Below are positions 53,919-61,426 of a stretch of 64,000 bases of DNA, in pieces. This stretch comes from Roseitalea sp. MMSF_3546. GTDB lineage: Bacteria; Pseudomonadota; Alphaproteobacteria; Rhizobiales; Rhizobiaceae. Location: assembly GCF_030732865.1 (NCBI RefSeq), contig NZ_JASHKB010000018.1:16337-80336 (forward strand), in the 5' to 3' direction. Under the pieces are notes generated by a model. That model saw nothing but the letters and a program-made list of their open reading frames with translations. It did not search any database and was not told where the DNA came from. The translations under genes were made by a program, and so were the position numbers. The stretch's first letter is position 1, and each line of letters starts with the position of its first letter.

Positions 53919-54251
53919 TCAGCGCCGGGCGCCGACGATCCCCACCCGCACCATGACCTCGCGCGGGATACGGTAGGTCCCGGCCAGATGGTGGTCGGAC
54001 TTCAGGCCCAGGAAGTCGCGCTGGATGAACAGCGCCCAGGCGCAGTCGGCCGCTTCCTGGACCAGTTCGTCGCGATCCCGGTTGGCGCCGGGCGTTGCGT
54101 CGTGCCGTTCGAGCGCGGCCAGCGCCGCCTCGAGCTTGCGCCCGGCGCGCCCGAGCGCCGCCGCCGTCTCCGAGGCCGCCTCATAGGCGAACGCGTCGAT
54201 CGTCACTTCGCCGCGGCTGAGCCGGCGCAGATCGGGAGCCTTGAGCATCAT
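53919..54251 (-). CDS. DUF6665 family protein (small alphaproteobacterial protein)
   Basis: Protein of 110 aa starting MMLKAPDLRRLSRGEVTIDA. A helical centre (EAASETAAALGRAGRKLEAALAALE) is followed by AADCAWALFIQRDFLGLKSD and YRIPREVMVRVGIV, consistent as far as I recall with DUF6665. Function unknown. It is transcribed after the rpsA terminator and has its own GACGAGG-like site. Confidence 0.72.
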   Translation of the reverse strand: MMLKAPDLRRLSRGEVTIDAFAYEAASETAAALGRAGRKLEAALAALERHDATPGANRDRDELVQEAADCAWALFIQRDFLGLKSDHHLAGTYRIPREVMVRVGIVGARR

Positions 54252-54311
54252 CGCCTCGTCATGCCGTGTCGGGCGGACAATAGCAGGGCGCGCCCGTCTT
54301 TCCAGATGGCG

Positions 54312-54346
54312 CAAGAAAAGACCCGCCGGTCGGTGACCGGCGGGTC
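54312..54346 (-). terminator. Rho-independent terminator of rpsA
   Basis: A perfect 12-bp stem: GACCCGCCGGTC (54320-54331), loop GGT, GACCGGCGGGTC (54335-54346). On the minus strand it is followed by TTTTCTTGC. It lies 73 nt after the rpsA stop and is the clearest terminator in the window. Confidence 0.85.
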
Positions 54347-54418
54347 CGTTCAGGGTCGGACACCAGCGACGCCCCGCGTGCCGATGGCCGACTGGCCCCG
54401 GAGCGGGGCAACGGGCGC

Positions 54419-56125
54419 TTACTTGTCGCCGTTGTCCTGCTTCTTGAGCGCGGCGCCCAGAATGTCGCCGAGCGAGGCACCCGAATCGGTCGAGCCGAAC
54501 TGGGCGACCGCCTCCTTCTCCTCGGCGATCTCGAGCGCCTTGATGGAGACCTGGACGCGGCGGTCCTTCCTGTTGAACTGCGTGACGCGCGCATCGACCC
54601 TTTGGCCGACCGAGAAGCGCTCGGGGCGCTGTTCGTCGCGATCGCGCGACAGGTCGGAGCGGCGAATGAAGGTGTCGATGTCGTGATCGACCAGCTTCAC
54701 CTCGATGCCGCCATCGGTGACGCCCGTGACCTCGCAGGTGACGACGGCGTTCTTGCGCAGCGTCCCCGATGCGGCCGCATCGGCGATCGCGTCGCTGGTG
54801 AGCTGCTTGATGCCCAGCGAGATGCGCTCCTTGTCGATGTCGACGTCGCGGACCACGGCCTTGACGACATCGCCCTTGTGATAGTCCTCGATGGCGTCCT
54901 CGCCCGACCTATTCCAGTCCAGATCGGACAGGTGCACCATGCCGTCGACATCGCCGTCGAGCCCGATGAACAGGCCGAACTCGGTCTTGTTCTTGACCTC
55001 GCCCTCGACGACCGAACCGGTCGGATGGTCGCGCGCGAACGCTTCCCAGGGGTTGTCGAGCGTCTGCTTGAGCCCGAGCGAGATGCGACGCTTGTCCGGA
55101 TCGACCTCGAGCACGACGACCTCGACCTCCTGGCTGGTCGACAGGATCTTGCCCGGGTGGACGTTCTTCTTGGTCCACGACATTTCCGAGACGTGGATCA
55201 GACCCTCGATGCCCGGCTCGATCTCCACGAACGCGCCGTAATCGGTGATGTTGGTGACGCGGCCGGTCACCTTCATGCCGATCGGGTATTTCGTGCCGAT
55301 GCCTTCCCAGGGGTCGGCCTCGAGCTGCTTCATGCCCAGCGAGATGCGGTGCGTCTCCTGGTTGATGCGGATGATCTGCACCTTCACGCTCTGGCCGATC
55401 TGCAGGATCTCGGTGGGGTGGTTCACCCGCCGCCACGCCATGTCGGTGACGTGCAGCAGCCCGTCGATGCCGCCAAGGTCGACGAACGCGCCATAGTCGG
55501 TGATGTTCTTGACGACACCCTCGACGACCTGGCCCTCCTCGAGGTTCTGGACGATCTCCGAGCGCTGCTCGGCGCGGCTTTCCTCGAGGACCGTACGCCG
55601 CGAGACGACGATGTTGCCGCGGCGCTTGTCCATCTTCAGGATCTCGAAGGGCTGCGGCGTGTGCATCAGCGGCGTGACGTCGCGGATCGGCCTGATGTCG
55701 ACCTGCGAGCGCGGCAGGAACGCCACCGCGCCGTCGAGATCGACGGTGAAGCCGCCCTTGACCTGGTTGAAGATGTGACCCTCGACGCGCTCGCCATTGT
55801 TGAACTTGGCCTCGAGCTTGACCCAGGCTTCCTCGCGGCGGGCCTTGTCGCGCGACAGCACCGCTTCGCCCAGCGCGTTCTCGACGCGCTCGACATAGAC
55901 CTCGACCGTGTCGCCGGGCTTGAGCGTGCCGTCATTGGACTTGGCGCCGAATTCCTTGAGCGGAACGCGCCCCTCGACCTTCAGGCCGACATCGACGATG
56001 GCCACGTCCTTTTCGATCGCCGTGACCGTGCCTTCGACGACACGCCCTTCCAGCGTGTCGTGCTTTTCGAACGAGGCTTCCAGGAGGTTCGCGAAGTCCT
56101 CCTGCGTTGGATTCATCTCTGGCAT
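54419..56125 (-). CDS. rpsA: 30S ribosomal protein S1
   Basis: Protein of 568 aa with six S1 repeats, each with the G-V-V-x-I-x-D-Y-G-A-F-V pattern (for example GVVKNITDYGAFVDLGGIDGLLHVTDMAW and GRVTNITDYGAFVEIEPGIEGLIHVSEMSW). It begins MPEMNPTQEDFANLLEASFE. It binds mRNA for translation initiation. Length and repeat number are normal. AGGAGT lies seven bases before the ATG at 56125. It follows cmk by 147 nt, as in other alphaproteobacteria. Confidence 0.97.
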   Translation of the reverse strand: MPEMNPTQEDFANLLEASFEKHDTLEGRVVEGTVTAIEKDVAIVDVGLKVEGRVPLKEFGAKSNDGTLKPGDTVEVYVERVENALGEAVLSRDKARREEAWVKLEAKFNNGERVEGHIFNQVKGGFTVDLDGAVAFLPRSQVDIRPIRDVTPLMHTPQPFEILKMDKRRGNIVVSRRTVLEESRAEQRSEIVQNLEEGQVVEGVVKNITDYGAFVDLGGIDGLLHVTDMAWRRVNHPTEILQIGQSVKVQIIRINQETHRISLGMKQLEADPWEGIGTKYPIGMKVTGRVTNITDYGAFVEIEPGIEGLIHVSEMSWTKKNVHPGKILSTSQEVEVVVLEVDPDKRRISLGLKQTLDNPWEAFARDHPTGSVVEGEVKNKTEFGLFIGLDGDVDGMVHLSDLDWNRSGEDAIEDYHKGDVVKAVVRDVDIDKERISLGIKQLTSDAIADAAASGTLRKNAVVTCEVTGVTDGGIEVKLVDHDIDTFIRRSDLSRDRDEQRPERFSVGQRVDARVTQFNRKDRRVQVSIKALEIAEEKEAVAQFGSTDSGASLGDILGAALKKQDNGDK

Positions 56126-56272
56126 TGATACTCCTGATGTGCGGGCGGCGTTCGAACGCCATCGCGCGCACGGGCGCCGGGGCTTGCATTGGCTGCGCCA
56201 GCGCGCGATCCGGCCTCTCCATGCAAAGCTTTGGGGGAGGCAATCCGGCGCGGGGAAAGCGGCTGGACGGGT

Positions 56273-56908
56273 TCAATTCGCTTCAAGCGCCCGGTCGATG
56301 ATCGCGCGGGCCGCCTGAAATGCCGCTTCTATAGTCATATCGGACGTATCAAGCAAGTGGGCATCCTCGGCGGGCCTGAGAGGCGAATCGGCGCGGCTCA
56401 TGTCGCGCGCGTCGCGCGCCTTGATGTCGGCGAGGATCGCGGCCCGATCGGCCTGACCGCCGCCGGCGAGGATCTCGTGGTAGCGCCGGCGGGCGCGCTC
56501 GGGCGCACCGGCCGTCACGAACAGCTTGACCAGTGCGTCCGGACAGACGACCGTGCCGATGTCGCGCCCGTCGAGCACGGCGCCGGGCGGGGTCGCCGCG
56601 AATTCCCTTTGCCGGTCGACCAGCGCCCGTCTCAGGCCGGCCATCACCGCGATCTTCGACGCCGCTTCGCCCACCGCATGATCGGCAAGCACGGACCGGT
56701 CCATGGCGGCAAGGTCCAGCGCATGCGCGGCGGCGATCGCCTCGGCTTCGTCGTCGAGCGGCTTGCCGGCCTTGACCAGTTGATGGGCGACGGCGCGATA
56801 GGTCAGCCCGGTATCGAGATGGCGCAGCCCGTAATGGGCGGCGATGCGGCGCGCCAGCGTGCCCTTGCCCGATGCCGCCGGCCCGTCGATGGCGATCACC
56901 GGCATCAT
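56273..56908 (-). CDS. cmk: Cytidylate kinase
   Basis: CMP kinase of 211 aa: P-loop [54 protein letters not shown] and [27 protein letters not shown], all as expected. It phosphorylates CMP and dCMP with ATP. Its start overlaps the stop of the upstream aroA-like gene by 4 nt, so the cmk position next to aroA is kept even though that gene is degenerate. Confidence 0.96.
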   Translation of the reverse strand: MMPVIAIDGPAASGKGTLARRIAAHYGLRHLDTGLTYRAVAHQLVKAGKPLDDEAEAIAAAHALDLAAMDRSVLADHAVGEAASKIAVMAGLRRALVDRQREFAATPPGAVLDGRDIGTVVCPDALVKLFVTAGAPERARRRYHEILAGGGQADRAAILADIKARDARDMSRADSPLRPAEDAHLLDTSDMTIEAAFQAARAIIDRALEAN

Positions 56909-57561
56909 GGCGCGTCCCCATGAAACGGCGCCAGCAGGGCCTGGCCCTCGATGGTCAGCCTGTGCTGGCCTTGCGGCGCGCTCGCCGCCGAAACGCCCGC
57001 CGCCGCTGCCGTGAACGGCGCCACGAGGCCGGCCGGATCGCGGGTCAGCCCGGCGATCGTCGTGCGCCCGGGCGCGTTGAGCGCGCCAAGCGCCAGCGCC
57101 GCGACCACCGTATCGGACCGGTTCGCCGCCTCGTGCAGCGCCGGATTGGCCGTCGGCGGGCCATGGGTCTGGACGATCACCGCGCCGTCCTGGTCGCCAA
57201 TGTCGATCTGCGCGCCGTGATCGCGCAGCCCGCCGGCGAGCGCGGCCAGTTCCGCTGCATCCGCCGATGCGCCGGCAAGTCGTATCGTCGTCGCCATGTC
57301 GTAGGTGGCGACCAGACCGACGATCAGCAGGCCCGGCGTGAGGGCGGCACCCAGATCGAGCGCATCGGTCGCCGCCAGCAGGCAGCCATTGCCCGTTCCG
57401 TGAACGGTAAGACCGCCTCCATGCGTGGCGACCTGCGCGCCAAGCATCGTCATGGCCGTGATCGTGGGTGCAACGTCGCTCCGGCCAGCCGGCGCCAGCG
57501 TGGAGCGGCCCGGCGCCAGGCCGGCCAGGACGATGCGCAGATGATCGGTGAGAGCGGACAT
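56905..57561 (-). CDS. Half-length, degenerate EPSP synthase-like protein (aroA locus)
   Basis: Protein of 218 aa from the ATG at 57561. It resembles the first half of Aro[41 protein letters not shown] (LDxGNSGT region), [14 protein letters not shown] (PL..MGA region), and [22 protein letters not shown] (LLAGL..PGxTxV..TRDH). The family's N-terminal GDKSISHR, the GDxSLxxRPM arginine, the SAQ motif and the complete C-terminal half are missing. It cannot be a working AroA as read. It keeps the normal position immediately before cmk and its frame is intact, so it may be an unused remnant or a repurposed protein. Confidence 0.75.
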   Translation of the reverse strand: MSALTDHLRIVLAGLAPGRSTLAPAGRSDVAPTITAMTMLGAQVATHGGGLTVHGTGNGCLLAATDALDLGAALTPGLLIVGLVATYDMATTIRLAGASADAAELAALAGGLRDHGAQIDIGDQDGAVIVQTHGPPTANPALHEAANRSDTVVAALALGALNAPGRTTIAGLTRDPAGLVAPFTAAAAGVSAASAPQGQHRLTIEGQALLAPFHGDAP

Positions 57562-57809
57562 GGGCCGGGTCGGATGGGGCGGTTGCGCCCGCGCATACGC
57601 GAGCCTGGCGGAGGCGTCAAATCGGCGTTTCGCGCGACCGCCGATCCGCGCGTTCCGGCCGGGCCGGCGAGCGCTGGGAATCGGCCGACAATTGGCTTTG
57701 ACAGCCATGGGCATTGCGGTTATGGACCGCCCCACCTTTTCACCCCCATGCGGTTTGCCGGCGCCGCGACGCGAGCGCGGCCCCGCATCGTCTTTGGCGA
57801 GGTCCAGCC

Positions 57810-58226
57810 GTGGCAAAACCCGAATTTGGCACAAAGCGCGTATGCCCGGAAACGGGGCGCAAGTTCTATGATTTGAACAAGGACCCGATCGTCTCTCCCT
57901 ATACCGGCAAGAGCTATCCGCTGTCGTTCTTCGAAGATACCGGTTCGGAGGTGATCGCGGCCAAGCCGGAGCCGGCCGAGGAGCCCGCCGAGACCGCCGA
58001 GGACGAGGTCGATCTGGAGACGGCGACCGTCGTTTCTCTGGAAGATGCCGACGAGGAGACGGCCGAGGACGGCAAGAACATCCCCGATCTGGGCGACGAC
58101 AGCGACGACGAGCCGCTGGCCGAGGAGAACGACGAGGACGACACCTTCCTGCCCGACGACGACGCGGACGAGGAGGACGACGTCACCGGTATCGTCGACA
58201 TCAGCACCGGCGACGACGAGGACTGA
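57810..58226 (+). CDS. TIGR02300 family protein (FYDLN acid domain)
   Basis: Protein of 138 aa starting at GTG (57810) with GAGG upstream. The N-terminus is AKPEFGTKRVCPETGRKFYDLNKDP IVSPYTGKSYP, the FYDLN domain shared by alphaproteobacteria. The rest is very acidic and low in complexity (Asp/Glu runs to the C-terminus). Function unknown. A weak GC stem (58230-58250) follows. It is divergent from the aroA-like gene. Confidence 0.88.
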   Translation: MAKPEFGTKRVCPETGRKFYDLNKDPIVSPYTGKSYPLSFFEDTGSEVIAAKPEPAEEPAETAEDEVDLETATVVSLEDADEETAEDGKNIPDLGDDSDDEPLAEENDEDDTFLPDDDADEEDDVTGIVDISTGDDED

Positions 58227-58265
58227 AACCGCCGCCGGACCGGGGCGGCGCGCACGCATTTGGGC

Positions 58266-58294
58266 TTGATATCGCCGCGCCGCGGTTGTATCGA
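58266..58294 (+). promoter_or_regulatory. Possible promoter of tRNA-Ala
   Basis: TTGATA (58266-58271), 17 nt, TATCGA (58289-58294), about 40 nt upstream of the tRNA. The spacing is ideal and the -10 weak. Confidence 0.35.
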
Positions 58295-58334
58295 GCGCCG
58301 ATCCGCCCGACAAGCCGGGCGGTCCGTCATGGAC

Positions 58335-58410
<76 letters not shown>

Positions 58411-58471
58411 TTTTTGCTTGCGGGCTGCCGCCCGCCAACCCGACCCGCACGGTCCGGTCCCGACCGCCTCG

Positions 58472-59794
58472 TCAGAACGCCCGCGTGAGGCCCAGCGAGG
58501 CGCCGAAGCGGTCATAGTCGTGGATGGCGAGCGTGGAGCGGCGCCCCTTGTAGCTCAGCGTCACGACCGGGGCGAAGCCGCCCAGGCGCACATCGCGATG
58601 CGAGAACCGCGCCCCCAGCCCATAGCTCACATCGCGGCGCACGGTGCCGAAGAGCGGCTCCGGGCCATCGCGGACATCGCGGCCGACGCTGGCGGACAGC
58701 CCCGCCATCAGCCCGCCCGGAAACGTCAGATCGGCGCCGATGCCGGCCAGCACATGGGTGCCGCTTTCGGAGGCGGCGCGCGCCTGTGTGCGGATCACGC
58801 CGGCCGTCGCGTGCACGCTCAGCGCCGGCGTGATGCCGTGCCGGACCTGGACCGCCGCGCTGTCGCTGTGCCCGTCGGCGCTCGCGAAGCTGTCATGGCG
58901 GATCACGGTGCGCCCGGCCTCCAGCCGCAGCGTCGTTGCCGGGCCGATCCGGCGCGCAAAGGCAAGGTTCAAGCCGATCTCGTCCGAATAGGGCTTGCCG
59001 CCGCGCCAGCGCGTGCCGGCGCGCAGGCTCACCGTGAATTTGCGGTGCGCGTCGGCTTGCCAGTCGAGGCGGCCGACCGCGCCGATGCGGATATCGGTGA
59101 GCGCCTGGTCGCGATAGAGCAGCGCGCTGGCATGGCCGCCGGCGCTGACCCGCAGGCGGTTGGTGATCCAGTGGCCATGGTGAAGGCTGCCGCCGATATC
59201 GAGGCCGGTGCCGGGCTGCGCCCGCGCGCTTTCGCCGAGCGTGAAGGGCAACCCGCCGATCTCGACCTGCCGGTCGCTGGTACGGGCGGCCGGATTGCTG
59301 TCGGGCGCCAGCGCGAAACGAAAGTGCCCGCTCCATTTGCGGGTGCGCTCGATCCGTTCGAGATCCTCAAGGGCGATCAGTTGCGCGTCGGGTTCCAGCC
59401 CGCCGTCGAGCGCCCGTTCGAGATGATGGCGCGCCCGGTCGGTTCGGCCCAGATCGAGCAGCACCCGACCGAGTGCGAAGCGGTAGCGGGCAGAGGCGGG
59501 GTCGGCGGACACCAGCGCCTCGAGCAGCGGCAGGGCGGTGGCCGGCGCCTTGCGCTGGATATGCGCGGCGGCGGCCACCCACAGGATGCGCTCGCGCTCT
59601 GCGGCGGTGCGGGCCGTCAGCGCTTCGACCTGCGCCAGCGCCGCCGCCGGCTGGCGCGCGCGCAACAGGTGCTCGGCGCGTTCCAGAGGCGTCTGCGCGG
59701 CGGCTGGGACGGCGGAAAACAGCGCGCATACCAACGCCAGGGCGAGGCCACGCTTCGAGCCGCGCCGGCCCTTGGACGCTGAACGCGCGGACAT
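58472..59794 (-). CDS. Slam-type surface lipoprotein assembly modifier (TPR plus DUF560 beta-barrel)
   Basis: Outer-membrane protein of 440 aa. A signal peptide (LALALVCALFSAVPAAAQ) is followed by TPR-like helices (residues 35-155; e.g. ARYRFALGRVLLDLGRTDRARHHLERAL). The C-terminal two-thirds is a barrel with alternating aromatic/hydrophobic strands and ends in Phe (GASLGLTRAF), typical of outer-membrane barrels. The layout is that of Slam proteins, which move lipoproteins to the cell surface. The gene starts 29 nt after a lipoprotein gene of TbpB-like barrel type, the kind of client Slam proteins need. The identity of Slam versus a generic porin rests on this combination. Confidence 0.82.
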   Translation of the reverse strand: MSARSASKGRRGSKRGLALALVCALFSAVPAAAQTPLERAEHLLRARQPAAALAQVEALTARTAAERERILWVAAAAHIQRKAPATALPLLEALVSADPASARYRFALGRVLLDLGRTDRARHHLERALDGGLEPDAQLIALEDLERIERTRKWSGHFRFALAPDSNPAARTSDRQVEIGGLPFTLGESARAQPGTGLDIGGSLHHGHWITNRLRVSAGGHASALLYRDQALTDIRIGAVGRLDWQADAHRKFTVSLRAGTRWRGGKPYSDEIGLNLAFARRIGPATTLRLEAGRTVIRHDSFASADGHSDSAAVQVRHGITPALSVHATAGVIRTQARAASESGTHVLAGIGADLTFPGGLMAGLSASVGRDVRDGPEPLFGTVRRDVSYGLGARFSHRDVRLGGFAPVVTLSYKGRRSTLAIHDYDRFGASLGLTRAF

Positions 59795-59823
59795 CGTCGT
59801 TGCGTGGGCGCGGCGCTCGCCGG

Positions 59824-60543
59824 CTACTGCCGCTCGATATGGTATGCCCCGTCCAGACCGACGCCGCCGGACCGGCCGGTAAGCACACTCGTCTCGCCGC
59901 CGGTGTCTGTGACGTCGACGCGCATGGCACCGGCCGACCCCTGCCCGTCCGGCCCCATGAAGAGATTGTTCGTGCCGGCGATGACCTGCGACGTGACGCC
60001 CGTGCCCTGCTCGGTGAGTTCGCCCTCAAGGTTCAGACCGAAGGATGTCGTCGTCACCGACGTACCCGCGGCCGACACGGTGTCGGACGCGATGAAATTG
60101 ACGCCCCCGGCCGTGTTGTCCTGCGCCGTCAATTGCCCATCGAGCGCCACCTGCTGGCCGCCGACCGTGCCGGCAAAGCCACTCGCCGAACCCGAAAAGG
60201 GGTTGTCGGTCGCATCGAAGTCGACCGTCAGCGCCAGATCGCCCGTGACGCTGCCATTGCCGGCTCCGCTTGCGTCCTGGGTGTTGATGCGCAGTTCGCC
60301 GGCATAGTTCGCCTGACCGGACAGGGGCGTGCGTGTCGGCCCCTGGGCGATGATGGCGTCGCTTGTGGCATCGAAGCCGCCGCCGCCCGCACCGCCGCCA
60401 CCTGCGCCAGCCCCGCCCGCAACGCCGGCCAGAACGCCCGCGGCCGAGCCGGCGCCGCCGAACAGCGAGCATCCCGAAAGCGCTCCCAGGCTTGCGATCG
60501 TCAGTGAAACCGCGGCGATCCGTCTTCCATGTCCCGTCATCAT
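59824..60543 (-). CDS. Putative surface-exposed TbpB-like barrel lipoprotein (probable Slam client)
   Basis: Lipoprotein of 239 aa from the ATG at 60543, with lipobox LSGC (Cys 25), Ser at +2 (outer-membrane sorting), and a Gly-rich linker. The mature region has a beta-barrel pattern of short strands with GxxxYxGxLxI (QANYAGELRI), GDLALTVDF, NPFSGSASGFAGTVGGQQVALDG and FGLNLEGELTEQG, consistent with TbpB/FHbp-type handles recognised by Slam. No ligand can be given; transferrin binding is not implied. It is the first gene of a two-gene operon with slam. A start at 60561 (ATGCACGAT) is possible. Confidence 0.8.
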   Translation of the reverse strand: MMTGHGRRIAAVSLTIASLGALSGCSLFGGAGSAAGVLAGVAGGAGAGGGGAGGGGFDATSDAIIAQGPTRTPLSGQANYAGELRINTQDASGAGNGSVTGDLALTVDFDATDNPFSGSASGFAGTVGGQQVALDGQLTAQDNTAGGVNFIASDTVSAAGTSVTTTSFGLNLEGELTEQGTGVTSQVIAGTNNLFMGPDGQGSAGAMRVDVTDTGGETSVLTGRSGGVGLDGAYHIERQ

Positions 60544-60774
60544 CAAGACCCCATCGTGCATTGTCGGCTGCGTCCATTGCCCGGCCGGGTGCGCAGGGCG
60601 CCAGGCCGGACCGTATCGTCACGTAAGGCGGCGGGCCGGCCCGCGTCTGCCCCCCGAACCGGGGGTGACGGGCCCGGCCCGGTTGCGCTTTGTTCGGCAT
60701 GGCAATGGCGCAGCGCCCGCAACGGCCGATCCGGCTTGCGGGCAGGCGCCGGGCACGGCAATCTTGCGGCCACC

Positions 60775-61422
60775 ATGAAGCGCATCCTGATCCTCGAAGA
60801 CGTCGCCGAGACCCGCCGCTGGCTGGCGGCGATCGCGCGCGATGCGTTTCCCGATGCCCAGGTCGACGAGGTGGCCGATCTGCGCGCCGGCCGGGCGGCG
60901 CTGGTCGACCCGCCCGATCTCGCGCTGATCGATCTGCGCCTGCCGGACGGATCGGGCCTCGATCTTCTGGCCGACATCCGGTGCCATCACCCCGCGACGG
61001 TGTGCGTCATCACCACGGTGATGGGCGAGGATTCCGATGTGGTCGCCGCCCTGTCGCAGGGCGCGGAGGGCTATCTGCTCAAGGACCAGGATGCCTCGAT
61101 CCTGGCCCACCAGTTGCGCCAGCTCACGCACGGCATTCCGGCGCTGTCGCCGGTCATCGCCCGGCGCATCATGACCCATTTCCGGCATACCGGCCCGGTC
61201 TGCGCCGAGATCCGCCTGACCCGGCGCGAGACCGACGTCCTGGCGCTGATCGCGCGCGGCCTGCGCAATGCCGAGGTGGCCGCCGAACTCGGCCTCGCCG
61301 AGAGCACGGTCGCCGGCTACATCAAGGACATCTACCGCAAGCTCGGCATTTCCTCGCGCGCCGAGGCGTCCTGGCACGCAACGCGCATGGGCCTGGGCGC
61401 CGCCGAGCAGGAACGCGGCTGA
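60775..61422 (+). CDS. LuxR/NarL family response regulator
   Basis: Response regulator of 215 aa. The receiver domain (residues 1-120) has acidic pair ILEDVAETRRW, phosphate-accepting Asp in LALIDLRLPDGSGLD, ITTVMGE and a conserved Lys in GYLLKDQ. The output HTH is LTRRETDVLALIARGLRNAEVAAELGLAESTVAGYIKDIYRKL (residues 150-195). It probably controls nearby genes such as the divergent surface lipoprotein/slam operon and acts with the histidine kinase encoded convergently. Confidence 0.93.
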   Translation: MKRILILEDVAETRRWLAAIARDAFPDAQVDEVADLRAGRAALVDPPDLALIDLRLPDGSGLDLLADIRCHHPATVCVITTVMGEDSDVVAALSQGAEGYLLKDQDASILAHQLRQLTHGIPALSPVIARRIMTHFRHTGPVCAEIRLTRRETDVLALIARGLRNAEVAAELGLAESTVAGYIKDIYRKLGISSRAEASWHATRMGLGAAEQERG

Positions 61423-61426
61423 ACCG

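Noticed and set aside
54602..56128. 508-codon plus-strand open frame opposite rpsA
   Set aside because: Asp/Leu/Val-rich mirror of S1 repeats; rpsA is unambiguous.
58411..58435. Stem GCGGGC/GCCCGC with a T run between tRNA-Ala and the Slam gene
   Set aside because: The T run lies before the stem on the plus strand and becomes an A run on the minus strand, so it is not a terminator for either gene.
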